Below, in pieces: positions 8,701 through 16,422 of a stretch of DNA of 45,930 nt; position 1 is the stretch's first letter, and every line of letters starts with the position of its first letter. Below the pieces are notes generated by a model. It saw only the letters and a program-made list of their open reading frames with translations. It made no database searches and was not told the DNA's origin. This stretch comes from an uncultured Hyphomicrobiales bacterium (GTDB taxonomy: Bacteria > Pseudomonadota > Alphaproteobacteria > Rhizobiales > Beijerinckiaceae). The translations under genes were made by a program, and so were the position numbers. The stretch is from contig CAIZEI010000005.1 in the NCBI GenBank assembly GCA_903931945.1, positions 1-45,930 on the forward strand, read 5' to 3'.

Positions 8701-9849
8701 ATAGCCCGGCGCGACGCCGGGGCCGCCAATCAGCAATTCGCCCTCGACGCCCGCCGGCAACAGATTCAACGCCTCATCGACGACATAACAGGTGTAATTG
8801 GATATTGGCCGGCCGATCGTGACAGGCGCGCCCGCCTGCACGAGCGAAGCGGTCGCAACCACGGTCGCCTCGGTCGGACCGTAGGTATTGAAGATCGAGC
8901 GGCCAGGCTTGCCCCAGCGCTCCGCCACAGATGGCGGGCAGGCCTCGCCGCCGAGCAGGATCACCCTCAGCGAGGCGATATCGCGCGGCAACATGGCCAG
9001 CAGCGTCGGCACGGTGTCGAGAACGGTAACCCCTGCCGTTTCCATCAAATCGGGCAAAGCGTCAGGGTCGCCCATCATGGCGGGCGTCGCAACAAACAGG
9101 GTGGCGCCAGCCAGATAGGGGACCCAGATTTCCTCCATGGACAGATCGAAGGCGACCGAAGCGCCCTGAAACATCACGTCATCCTGCTTCACGCCATAAA
9201 GCGCATTGGCTGAACGCAGGAAATGGCAAATGTTGCGGCCTGTTATAACGATACCCTTGGGCGTGCCTGTCGACCCCGAGGTGTAGATCATATAGGCCGG
9301 GGAATGAGGGGTTGCGCCCATCGCGCGCGGATTCACCACCGAATGATCGCCAGAATGGACTAGATCGCCTTCGCAGACGACATCGCAATTGACGCGGCCT
9401 TCGGCGCCTGCAACCTGCCCGGCGCCGGTCAGAAGGGCCCGCGCCTCGCAATCGGCAAGGCAGGTCGCGATCCGCTCCAGTGGCGCATCGGCGTCAAAAG
9501 GCAGCCAGGCGGCGCCGGTCTTGGCGATGCCGATTTGCGCAATCAGCAGATCCGGACCCCTCGGCATCCAGAGCCCCACGACATGGCCCGGACGAATGCC
9601 TTCGCGCACCAGGCCGCGCGCAATGGCGGTCGCGCGGGCGTCAACCTCGGAATAGGTCAGAGACGCCCCGACGGTGACCAGACATGGCTTGTCCGGCAGG
9701 CGGGAGGCGCTGGCCCCGAAGATCTCGCACAGCAATTCATCGCGCAGCAAGCCAGGATCGACAGGTCCGCGCAATATGGCGGGCTGGCCGGCAGGCTTGG
9801 CGCCGGTTGCGTCTATGGGGTCGGCCAATGTCATTCCGCTTGTGTCCAT
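5800..9849 (-). CDS. Pls/PosA-type membrane-bound NRPS-like synthetase
   Basis: A predicted 1349-residue single-module synthetase of the type that makes epsilon-poly-lysine (Pls). The adenylation domain (about 30-535) has TSGSTGTPKG at 190-199, NTYGPTEAT at 321-329, YRSGDAV at 413-419 and LPSGKINR at 518-525. The carrier domain has DLGGHSLL with the phosphopantetheine serine at 581. The rest alternates membrane helices (about 640-700, 880-950 and 1125-1195) with three hexapeptide-rich, acyltransferase-like segments (about 755-850, 1000-1100 and 1240-1335). This is the tandem-domain layout of the NRPS terminal domain TIGR02353. There is no ordinary condensation or thioesterase domain. By eye the substrate-pocket residues read D235 L236 E239 D278 I297 L299 T322 V330 V331 K522; acidic residues at the 239 and 278 positions suggest a basic amino acid (inference). 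A 199-bp gap precedes it. Confidence 0.88.
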   Translation of the reverse strand: MDTSGMTLADPIDATGAKPAGQPAILRGPVDPGLLRDELLCEIFGASASRLPDKPCLVTVGASLTYSEVDARATAIARGLVREGIRPGHVVGLWMPRGPDLLIAQIGIAKTGAAWLPFDADAPLERIATCLADCEARALLTGAGQVAGAEGRVNCDVVCEGDLVHSGDHSVVNPRAMGATPHSPAYMIYTSGSTGTPKGIVITGRNICHFLRSANALYGVKQDDVMFQGASVAFDLSMEEIWVPYLAGATLFVATPAMMGDPDALPDLMETAGVTVLDTVPTLLAMLPRDIASLRVILLGGEACPPSVAERWGKPGRSIFNTYGPTEATVVATASLVQAGAPVTIGRPISNYTCYVVDEALNLLPAGVEGELLIGGPGVAPGYLRRDQLTAEKFIANPFLADGPEGAIDPVLYRSGDAVAIDAKGDILFRGRIDDQVKIRGFRVELGEIEAKLMDFPDITHVAVVLRNDDGLDQLVAFLVTKGGADFDVRETRLALRHKLPPYMIPSRFEMLEDLPRLPSGKINRNALRKAPLAAPADASDEQEDARTPIEAKLLDAAKAVLPPQPIPFDADFFTDLGGHSLLAARFLAAVRQHHELASLTLHDVYAARSLRAMAGVLEGRGASVRAKRDLSFTPPPLLRRFICGLAQAAALFIILPVMTAQWLGVFVSYMLLTGPNASLMQETASLLGVYACINLATIALGIAVKWAVLGRMKPGRYPLWGVYYFRWWFVQHFIALTHVKWFQGTPIMRLYLAALGARVGDDAIIGEVEIGAHDLISIGEGACLGSKSKFANVRVEGADFIVGSIEVGADCYIGTSCVVEEDVIIGASAELKDLTSAAAGMRIGAREIWDGSPARKTGMVDLSELPAQSQASPARRVANAFVYTVLLLTIPPLGLLPILPAFWIFDRIDDFIGVVDVESWDYLASIPLMTWPTSFALVLVTVAFIALVRWIVLPRVTEGVYSVHSSFYVRKWCVALATEVTLETLSSLFATIYMRAWYRLMGATIGKDAEISTNLAGRYDLVEIGEKCFIADEVVLGDEDVRRGYMYLQKVRTGPRVFIGNDGVVPPGADIPEGALIGIKSKPPANSELSPGDTWFGSPPIKLPVRQKFDAGGYWTYEPPKWKKFMRGVFEAVHISLPTMLFITFGTWATQWLAPPLYAGHWLTLLLRFIACSVGISLTMAAIVIIIKWVTMGRYEPIVKPMWSFWAMRTESVAVMYWGLAGKVLLEHLRGTPFLPWVLRLFGAHFGKGVYMDMTDITEFDCVTVGNFVALNSLCALQTHLYEDRVMKVGRVHVADGVTVGAGSTVLYDTHVGEFARLGPLTVIMKGEEIPAHTEWIGAPAQPAFTSH

Positions 9850-10048
9850 CGCCTGCGGTTGCGCCAGTTCCGCGCCTTGAGAATCGAGGGTGCTTTAACA
9901 GCTTGCGGTAAATCCTGAAAATGGACACGTTAAGGCAGTCAAGCGACCGTTCGCACATGTGAGCCGGCGACCGCGCGCCAGCTCCCTCCCATCGTTTACT
10001 CCCAAATACCTGAACAATTTTCTTTTTCCGGCCCGCCCGGACAAAAAA

Positions 10049-11305
10049 TCACGCCCGATTTTGCCTCTCCATCAGCGCAGCATAGACGTCAAGCGTGTCT
10101 CCCGTCATCCGCTCAAGCGAAAAATGCGCTTCGACATGGGCGCGGGCGCGGCGGGCGAGCTGATCGCGGGCGCTGGCCCCAAGCGAGAGCGCCCACTCGA
10201 TCCCGGCGGCAAGCTCCCCCGGATTGTCAGCCTCAACCCGCCAGCCGGTGCGCCTGCCGTCGTCGACCTGCGGCGGAGCCAGCACCGTTTCGCCCACGGC
10301 GCCAAGGTCCGATACAACCACAGGAACCCCCATCGCCTGCGCCTCCACGGCCACGCGGCCAAAAGCCTCGGCCTCGGTTGAGGGGACAGTCACGACCGCA
10401 GCGGCCAGAAACGCCGCCGGCATATCCGTGCAATGGCCCGCGATCCGCGCCACGCCGTCAAGCCCGGCGGCCGCGATGCGCTGTTTCAAATCCTCGACAT
10501 AGCCAGAACGCCCCTGGTCATCGCCGATCATTACAAAGCGCACGTCATCCAGACCCTTTTGCCGCAGCTGGCGGGCGGCTTCGATCAACACGCGCTGACC
10601 TTTCCAGCCCGTGAGCCGCCCCGGCAGGAGGACAATGCGCTGGTCGGGAGCAACGCCCCATTCCTGCCGTAGCGCCCGCACCCGGTCCGGGTCGACTGTG
10701 GCCGCAGTGAGCTTCCGCAGATCGGCGCCGCGATGAATGACGCGCACGCGCGATTGCGCAAACGAATGCAAAACCGCGATACGGTTAGCGGTAAATTGCG
10801 AATTGGCGATGACAGCGTCGCCTCGCGCCATAACCGAATTGTAGAAAACCTTCGGCGCAAGTTTGCCGTTATAAATCCCGTGATAGGTGGTTACGAAGGC
10901 GCGTTTGACGAGCCGGGTCGCGCCCAACGCGGCCCAGGCGGGCGCGCGCGAACGCGCATGGACAATATCGACGCCCTCATCGCGGATCAGCCGCGCCAGC
11001 TTCAGCACGTTCAACGCCATCGCCACCGGGTTCTTGGTCTTGGCGGGAAAGGGAATCCAGACGCCGCCCTTGGCCTGCAATTCGCTGACGAGGCGCCCGC
11101 CAAGGCTCGCCACGAGCGGGCGCGCGCCGGCCTGCGCAAGAGCGGCGGCGACATCGACGGTCGTGCGCTCGGCGCCGCCCGCATCCAGTTCCGGAATGAT
11201 TTGCAGCACGACCCGCCCGGCAAGCGCGGCCGGTCGGGACAAGAGCCGCGGATATTCCAGTTCCGGAGTCACAAGGCGCCTCTCCTGCTCGATCGTGCGG
11301 TGCAT
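10049..11305 (-). CDS. Glycosyltransferase family 4 (GT-B fold)
   Basis: A predicted 418-residue cytoplasmic glycosyltransferase. The N-terminal domain has the donor-site GGAERTTVDVAAAL (about residues 43-56), typical of GT4 enzymes that use nucleotide-sugar donors for surface polysaccharide or glycolipid synthesis. The C-terminal domain has LLPGRLTGWKGQRVLIEA (about 227-244) and a VPSTEAEAFGRVAVEAQAMG segment (about 327-346), which carries the E-x7-E motif of the family. The ATG at 11305 has GGGAGG about eight bases upstream. It runs in the same direction as the NRPS-like gene but 199 bp separates them, so shared transcription is uncertain. It is divergent from the hydrolase gene. Donor and acceptor cannot be read from sequence. 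Confidence 0.88.
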   Translation of the reverse strand: MHRTIEQERRLVTPELEYPRLLSRPAALAGRVVLQIIPELDAGGAERTTVDVAAALAQAGARPLVASLGGRLVSELQAKGGVWIPFPAKTKNPVAMALNVLKLARLIRDEGVDIVHARSRAPAWAALGATRLVKRAFVTTYHGIYNGKLAPKVFYNSVMARGDAVIANSQFTANRIAVLHSFAQSRVRVIHRGADLRKLTAATVDPDRVRALRQEWGVAPDQRIVLLPGRLTGWKGQRVLIEAARQLRQKGLDDVRFVMIGDDQGRSGYVEDLKQRIAAAGLDGVARIAGHCTDMPAAFLAAAVVTVPSTEAEAFGRVAVEAQAMGVPVVVSDLGAVGETVLAPPQVDDGRRTGWRVEADNPGELAAGIEWALSLGASARDQLARRARAHVEAHFSLERMTGDTLDVYAALMERQNRA

Positions 11306-11362
11306 TGCAGGCGCCTCCCGGAGGGGTTAAGCCTGCAAACCTTTCGTCAGTCGGGATATAGA

Positions 11363-12157
11363 GTGAGCGACAACGCGCCGCAAATCGGGATGCCTCTGCT
11401 CACCTTCCAAACAGCGGGCGCAGGCGCCGGGTCCGTGAAAATCGCCTTCCGGCGCCGGGCGGGCGCGAGCCCCGGCGTCATCTGGCTGGGTGGATTTAAA
11501 TCCGACATGCTGTCAACCAAGGCCTCGCGCCTTGACGCCTGGGCGGCGCAAGCCGGTCGCGCCTGTCTGCGCTTCGACTATTCCGGACATGGCGAATGCG
11601 GCGGCGATTTCGAGGCCGGAACCATCGGGCAATGGCTCGCAGAAAGTCTTGAAATGCTGCGCTCGCAGAGCGCAGGTCCACAAATTCTGGTGGGCTCGTC
11701 CATGGGCGGCTGGATTGCCCTGTTGCTGGCGCGCGAACTCCAGCGGCTTGGAGAAGCAGAACGCCTTGCCGGGCTCGTGCTGATCGCGCCGGCTGTGGAT
11801 TTTACCGAAAAGCTGATCTGGGAGCGCATGAGTCCGGACATCCAGCGCGAAGTGATGGAACAGGGCCGCTGGCTCCGGCAATCCGAATATGCGCCCGAGC
11901 CCTATCCAATCACGCGCGCGCTGATCGAGGAGGGGCGCAACCATCTGCTGCTCGACGGGCTCATTCGCACATCGGCCCCGGTGCACATCCTTCAGGGGCT
12001 CGAAGACCCCGATGTGCCATGGCGCCACGCGATGGAACTCGTGCATCGCCTCGCCTGGGACCCGGTTTCGGTGACGACGATCCGGGATGGCGACCACCGC
12101 CTGTCGCGCGAGGAGGATATCGAACGCCTGCTCAGGGCCGTGGAAAGGATCGCGTAA
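11363..12157 (+). CDS. Alpha/beta hydrolase (serine esterase/thioesterase type)
   Basis: A predicted 264-residue cytoplasmic alpha/beta hydrolase. It has a strand/oxyanion region VIWLGGFKSDMLSTKA, then RFDYSGHGECGG, the nucleophile elbow VGSSMGGWIALL, a LQGLEDPDVPW acid segment and DGDHRLS for the histidine. The layout resembles ABHD10-like esterases and S33 aminopeptidase-like hydrolases. The start is uncertain: I use GTG at 11363, and an in-frame ATG nine codons later (11390) is equally possible. The 3' end overlaps the 3' end of the convergent MFS gene by 26 bp. The 57-bp space to the divergent GT4 gene must hold both start regions. The substrate is unknown. Confidence 0.82.
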   Translation: MSDNAPQIGMPLLTFQTAGAGAGSVKIAFRRRAGASPGVIWLGGFKSDMLSTKASRLDAWAAQAGRACLRFDYSGHGECGGDFEAGTIGQWLAESLEMLRSQSAGPQILVGSSMGGWIALLLARELQRLGEAERLAGLVLIAPAVDFTEKLIWERMSPDIQREVMEQGRWLRQSEYAPEPYPITRALIEEGRNHLLLDGLIRTSAPVHILQGLEDPDVPWRHAMELVHRLAWDPVSVTTIRDGDHRLSREEDIERLLRAVERIA

Positions 12158-13370
12158 CCGGCGCATAATCCTGGCGCGTTTTTGCGCTCATATGGAAGAT
12201 CGCAAAACCCAGACCGCTCGCCAGCAGCGTGACAACGGCGAGGGGCCATGCGGTTTTATCGAGCGCCGCGCCGAGAAACGTGCCGACGATGGCGCCTGAC
12301 GTCATCTGGATGAAACCCATCATCGAGGATGCGGCGCCCGCCCGCTCGGGAAAGGGCGTGAGCGAGGCCGCCTGCGTCTGCGGCAGCAGGAAACCAACCC
12401 CCGTGAAAAACAGCATATAAGGCGCGACCACGGACAGATAATTGTCCGGCGCCAGCGCCAGCGCCGCAACTTGCGCAATCCCGCCGGCCAGTTGAAACGC
12501 GACGCCAAGGCCAATCATCCCGTCAAGCCCGCGCCGCCCCACCAGCCGCGAACCGAGAAAAGTCGCTGCGACATAGCTTGCAGAACACATGGCGAAAGTC
12601 AGGCCGAAGCGCGACGAATTCAACCCGTAAACACGCTGCATGATGTAGGAGGAAGCGGACACGAACCCGAACAGGCCGTTGTAACTGCAGGCCTGAATGC
12701 CGAGATAGGCGCGGTAGGCCTTATGTTGCAGCACAATGCCGTAGCTCTCGACAACCCCGGCGGCGGAGAATGTATGGTCCAGTTTGTGCGTATTGGTTTC
12801 CGGCAGCAGCGCCAGCGCAATCGATCCGAGGCCTATGCCCATCGCCGCCATGACGGCGAAAGCCGCCCGCCAGCCATACCAGTCCTGCAAAAATCCGCCC
12901 GCAATGGGCGCCACAATCGGCGTAACGCCCATGATCATCGCCATCAGGCCGAATTGCTGCGCGGCGCGGCGGCCGGAATAAAGATCGCGCACGATGGCTC
13001 GGGCCAGAATGATCGGCCCCGCGCCGCCCAAAGCCTGAAACACCCGACCGACGATCAGCACATCGATCGATTGCGCGAACAGACAGGCGAGCGAAGCGGC
13101 GATATAGATCGCATATCCCGTCAGCAGCGCGGGCCTGCGGCCATAAGCGTCCGACAGCGGGCCATAGACGATCTGGCCAACCGCAAAGCCGATGAGATAC
13201 CAGGTGATTGTCATTTGCGCCGACGCCGTCGAAGCGCCGAGCGCCTGCCCGATATGCGGTAGCGAGGCGACATAAATATCGGTTGAAAGCGGCCCGAGAC
13301 TGGTCATCGCCGCAAGCAGGCACGTCATGGATAATGTGCCAGGTTGCAGGCGCATGGGTCCGCAGGCCAT
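12132..13370 (-). CDS. MFS drug-resistance exporter, Bcr/CflA type
   Basis: A predicted 412-residue inner-membrane proton-driven exporter with twelve hydrophobic segments. LGPLSTDIYVASLPHIG in the first helix is the typical DHA1 Bcr/CflA opening, normally with a conserved Asp as here. GPLSDAYGRRPALLTG is the loop 2-3 motif A, and LARAIVRDLYSGRRAAQ matches motif B with its conserved Arg. Such pumps export chloramphenicol-type or bicyclomycin-type drugs and sometimes amino-acid derivatives. The start is not settled: ATG at 13370 or 13355, neither with a strong ribosome site. A longer in-frame upstream reading is Arg-rich and unlikely. It stands alone, convergent with the hydrolase. Confidence 0.88.
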   Translation of the reverse strand: MACGPMRLQPGTLSMTCLLAAMTSLGPLSTDIYVASLPHIGQALGASTASAQMTITWYLIGFAVGQIVYGPLSDAYGRRPALLTGYAIYIAASLACLFAQSIDVLIVGRVFQALGGAGPIILARAIVRDLYSGRRAAQQFGLMAMIMGVTPIVAPIAGGFLQDWYGWRAAFAVMAAMGIGLGSIALALLPETNTHKLDHTFSAAGVVESYGIVLQHKAYRAYLGIQACSYNGLFGFVSASSYIMQRVYGLNSSRFGLTFAMCSASYVAATFLGSRLVGRRGLDGMIGLGVAFQLAGGIAQVAALALAPDNYLSVVAPYMLFFTGVGFLLPQTQAASLTPFPERAGAASSMMGFIQMTSGAIVGTFLGAALDKTAWPLAVVTLLASGLGFAIFHMSAKTRQDYAPVTRSFPRP

Positions 13371-14000
13371 CAATGTGGGAGGAAGCGTGCGGCCTTTTAG
13401 GACGCGAAAGCGGGATTGTCGAGGCGGCGATCGACCCCGCGCGACCAATGCGGAACGCATAGATGTTTAATGCAAAGGATGCGCGTAAAGATCGTTGCGT
13501 GGCGCCTTACGCGACCCGTGCGGCGAGCGACCGTCTTCGGTCCGCTATTGCTTTGCGCTGACAGGCCGTACCCATGAGACCAAAGGCCCGCCATGACAGC
13601 GCGCCAGCGCCTGGGATCAGGGCGGGACTTGTCCCGGCGCTACCAGCATTCCCCGATAAGGAAGGAGCGCCTCCGGCCAGCGCGCCGGTGCGATTGGCGA
13701 CACGTGTGAGGGTGTTTCCCACGCCAATCAGGAACTGGACGCCGAAGCTGGGGCCCCGATGTTCGCGCCATACCACCGGGAAATTCAACCTGATTATTAG
13801 CCTGAGCCAAGCGTTTAATCGACATGCCGATAATTTTCGGCATGGGCTGGATATAAATTCCCGCAGATCCAGAAACTCATTGAATCTGAATTTTCAGCTG
13901 AAGACGAAGGTCGGATGTCTTGGGGCCAACTGGTTGGGAACTTCAATCTCGATCAGAGTTTGAATGCGTGGCGCAGTTAACCGTTCCAGCGCCATATGCG
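13371..14000. other. 630-bp intergenic stretch with one hairpin
   Basis: No coding region I can support. Open frames on both strands (for example 13507-13788 minus and 13574-13963 plus) lack ribosome sites and have Arg/Ala/Gly-rich, family-free translations. The only structure seen is the 8-bp palindrome at 13823-13844. The AT content rises around 13790-13910, which fits a promoter region for the exporter upstream of 13370. Confidence 0.5.
13823..13844 (-). terminator. Hairpin downstream of LuxR-type gene, possible terminator
   Basis: A perfect 8-bp inverted repeat, CATGCCGA and TCGGCATG, with a 6-base AT loop, 157 bp beyond the stop of the LuxR-type regulator. There is no clear T-run after it on the minus strand, so it may be a weak terminator or a dimeric protein site. 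Confidence 0.3.
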
Positions 14001-14378
14001 TCAAAGCCGCAATATCCCGAGCCGGGCGGCGTGGGCGACAGCGTCGGTTCGGCCCGTCGCATCGAGTTTGTCGAGCACCGAACCCACGTGAAATTTCGCC
14101 GTGTGAGTCGATATGCCCAAGGCGCGGGCGATGGCCTTGTTGGAGGCGCCGGTGGCCATGAGCGAGAGGACTTCCAACTCGCGCGGGGTTAGCGAATCCT
14201 GGTCTACTCCTGCGCGCGCCAATCCCGTCGGCGTCAAGACAAAATCCGCAGTCTCGTCAGCGCCAACCAGCCTGACGCCTGGCGCGTTGGCGAGCGCGGC
14301 GACGACGCGGTCCGCCAAAGTCGAAACGCCGATCGCGATTGAAACCGCGATCGGTTCCTGGTCGTTTTCATCGCTCAA
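14001..14378 (-). CDS. Small LuxR-type HTH transcriptional regulator
   Basis: A predicted 125-residue DNA-binding protein. Residues 63-125 form a full LuxR/NarL helix-turn-helix, with SLTPRELEVLSLMATGASNK and then GISTHTAKFHVGSVLDKL. The first ~50 residues read like the end of a receiver-like domain (VRLVGADETADFVL), without visible phospho-acceptor Asp or switch Lys. Phosphorylation control is therefore unlikely. The start is a TTG at 14378 whose last bases form the stop of the upstream gene (TTGA), so translation should be coupled to the degenerate protease. Longer readings run into that gene. A link to the protease pair next door is inferred from the coupling. Confidence 0.75.
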   Translation of the reverse strand: MSDENDQEPIAVSIAIGVSTLADRVVAALANAPGVRLVGADETADFVLTPTGLARAGVDQDSLTPRELEVLSLMATGASNKAIARALGISTHTAKFHVGSVLDKLDATGRTDAVAHAARLGILRL

Positions 14379-15274
14379 TCGCGTGGCCTCTCGGCGATGG
14401 TCAATCGGGATTCCACTGGTTCTCCCGCGCGCATTAACGAAAGCTTGATTGACACGCCAACGCTGCTTGAACCCAACGAACTCAGGATCGTCCGCGCGCG
14501 CGCCAGGGGCGCATCGTTCCACGCGACGACGATATCGCCTTGCCGAAGGCCCGCGGCCGCTCCAGGCCCCTTGGGATCGACGCTGACGATCATGACGCCA
14601 AATTCACCGCCGTCCACCTTGACGCGCTGTAACCCGAGGCCAAGATAGCCGCGCGGAATTCGCCCGTGCGTCTCTAGCAATCGCGCCGCGCGCTCGATGG
14701 TCGCCGTGGGGATAACGAGCGCACGCCGCCGCGGCCCAAACACAGCCATGCCGAAGGCTTGCCCCGCCGCGTCGATGACCAGGCCGCCCTCGCTCGTCGC
14801 ACGCAGTGACAGACCCAGCTCAATGCGCGCGGCAATCTCGCCGCCGCGCAGGCTGCGCCATTCTCCGCCTGCGACCGAAACGATACCCAAGGCGGCCTCG
14901 GATGCGGCGCCCGAGCGACTGACCACGAGGGTCAGCGCGCCAACGCCCGGAACGAGTCCAGTGAGCGGAGCTGGCGCGGCGTCGCGCGTATCAACCCGAA
15001 GCAACGCGATATCCGTGGAGGGGTCGCGCCCGGCGACCTCGGCTTTTGCCCTGCTTCCATCCCCGAATACGATTGTGACATCGCCTTCCTCGGCCAGCGC
15101 TTCATCGGCCGTGACGACAAGACCTGACTTCCAGACAAATCCGCTGGCGCGTGATTTGTCGGAAACGACGCCCACGACAAAAGGCGCGGCGTTTGAGACA
15201 AGCGCCGAAATCGCCGACGAAAAGGCTGGCAGCGAGAATGCTGGCATTGAATGATCATCATTCGCGTTCGTCAT
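14375..15274 (-). CDS. HtrA-like pseudoprotease with PDZ domain
   Basis: A predicted 299-residue protein with a trypsin-like beta-barrel domain (about 25-185) and a C-terminal PDZ domain (about 200-295, with GYLGLGLQRV and GPGAAAGLRQGDIVVAWND). Compared with the neighbouring S1C protease, the catalytic histidine position in TNSHVV is replaced (VTADEAL, Glu58). The Asp (DPSTDIALL, Asp88) and a Ser (ATSEGGLV, Ser161) remain, but the GNSGGP oxyanion loop is altered. It therefore looks catalytically dead and may sense or bind substrate. There is no signal peptide. I use the ATG at 15274, which has GGAGAG seven bases upstream. It is coupled to the LuxR-type gene by a TTGA overlap and divergent from the active protease. 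Confidence 0.82.
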   Translation of the reverse strand: MTNANDDHSMPAFSLPAFSSAISALVSNAAPFVVGVVSDKSRASGFVWKSGLVVTADEALAEEGDVTIVFGDGSRAKAEVAGRDPSTDIALLRVDTRDAAPAPLTGLVPGVGALTLVVSRSGAASEAALGIVSVAGGEWRSLRGGEIAARIELGLSLRATSEGGLVIDAAGQAFGMAVFGPRRRALVIPTATIERAARLLETHGRIPRGYLGLGLQRVKVDGGEFGVMIVSVDPKGPGAAAGLRQGDIVVAWNDAPLARARTILSSLGSSSVGVSIKLSLMRAGEPVESRLTIAERPRD

Positions 15275-15392
15275 TTTGTTGCTCTCCGTTGATGTCGGCA
15301 ATGTGGCCATTGCTTTGGCGATTGCCTACTCCCCATCCGGGCAGGGCGATCGAGCAGCGTGGCGCCTTGCGAGGGCTTGAAGGTCAACCCAT

Positions 15393-16403
15393 ATGCTCGG
15401 GACCATGACCCAATCATCCCAATCTGAACGCCCCGAGCCGCGGCTTGCCGCCGCCGCCAGAAGGCGCGAGCAACAAGCTCTAGACGCCTATTCCAGTCTG
15501 CTCGTCGAAGTTGTCGAAAACGTCTCTCCCAGCGTCGTGCGGCTCGATATCATACGCGCCAATGGCGGCAGGGCTGGTTCCGGCTCGGGCGTCATTGTGT
15601 CGTCCGACGGATTGTTGCTCACCAACTCGCACGTCGTGCAAGGCGCGCGGCGGGCGCGGGCGATAACAATTGACGGGCGCCATCTGTGGGCGCGGCTGCT
15701 TGGCGACGATCCCGACACCGATCTTGCGCTAATGCGCATCGAGGAGGACACGCCGCTCGCCGCCGCACGGCTTGGCGATTCCAGTCAATTGCGCCGAGGC
15801 CAGTTGGTGATCGCCATCGGCAATCCATTGGGATTTGACGCAACCGTGACTTCGGGCGTGGTGTCAGCGTTGGGGCGCAGCCTGCGCTCGCGCACGGGAC
15901 GCCAGATCGACGATGTGATTCAAACGGACGCCGCGCTGAACCCCGGAAATTCGGGCGGTCCCCTCGTCTCATCGGCGGGCGAGGTGATTGGCGTCAACAC
16001 CGCAATCATTCAAGGCGCTCAGGGTATCTGCTTCGCGGTCTCGTCCAACACCGCCGAGTATGTGGTGAGCGAAATCATTCAACATGGCAGGGTGCGGCGC
16101 GGCTACATAGGCCTCGCGGCGGCGACCGCGCCCGTCCCTCGGCGCATTGCATTGCGACTGGGCCTCGCTCAAGATAGCGGCGCGTCGATCACCAGTATCG
16201 AGCCGGACAGCCCCGCCTCGGAATCCGGCCTGTCCACGGGCGATATCGTGCTCTCGGTCGACAACAAAACGATTTTGGGCGTTGACGACCTCTTGCGCGC
16301 GCTGGGCGCCGATGTCATAGGCCGCGCGGTCGCCTTTGATGTCTTAAGACGCTCCGATCCCAGGCGTTTTTGGGTCGGCCCGCGCGAGCGGAAGGCGGCG
16401 TAG
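15393..16403 (+). CDS. S1C (HtrA/Deg-like) serine protease with PDZ domain
   Basis: A predicted 336-residue Deg-type protease with an intact triad: His80 in LLLTNSHVVQ, Asp110 in DPDTDLALMRI and Ser187 in NPGNSGGPLVSS. A single PDZ domain follows (about 235-325: GYIGLAAATA and PDSPASESGLSTGDIVLSVD). Most HtrA proteins are periplasmic, but the N-terminus here is charged and Ala/Arg-rich, with no signal peptide or anchor, so a cytoplasmic location is possible. The ATG at 15393 is preceded by AAGG about ten bases upstream; a second ATG at 15405 is possible. The 118-bp gap to the divergent pseudoprotease/regulator pair probably holds both promoters, suggesting the three form one regulatory unit. 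Confidence 0.9.
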   Translation: MLGTMTQSSQSERPEPRLAAAARRREQQALDAYSSLLVEVVENVSPSVVRLDIIRANGGRAGSGSGVIVSSDGLLLTNSHVVQGARRARAITIDGRHLWARLLGDDPDTDLALMRIEEDTPLAAARLGDSSQLRRGQLVIAIGNPLGFDATVTSGVVSALGRSLRSRTGRQIDDVIQTDAALNPGNSGGPLVSSAGEVIGVNTAIIQGAQGICFAVSSNTAEYVVSEIIQHGRVRRGYIGLAAATAPVPRRIALRLGLAQDSGASITSIEPDSPASESGLSTGDIVLSVDNKTILGVDDLLRALGADVIGRAVAFDVLRRSDPRRFWVGPRERKAA

Positions 16404-16422
16404 GGGCGTACCTGGACGAGAT

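Noticed and set aside
5680..9213. Long plus-strand open frames (601 and 561 codons) opposite the synthetase
   Set aside because: They are antisense shadows of a high-GC coding region: Arg/His/Gln-rich, without family motifs or ribosome sites, while the minus strand carries complete NRPS motifs.
13507..13963. Possible small genes in the 13.4-14.0 kb gap
   Set aside because: No ribosome site, no family resemblance, and overlapping frames on both strands look equally random.
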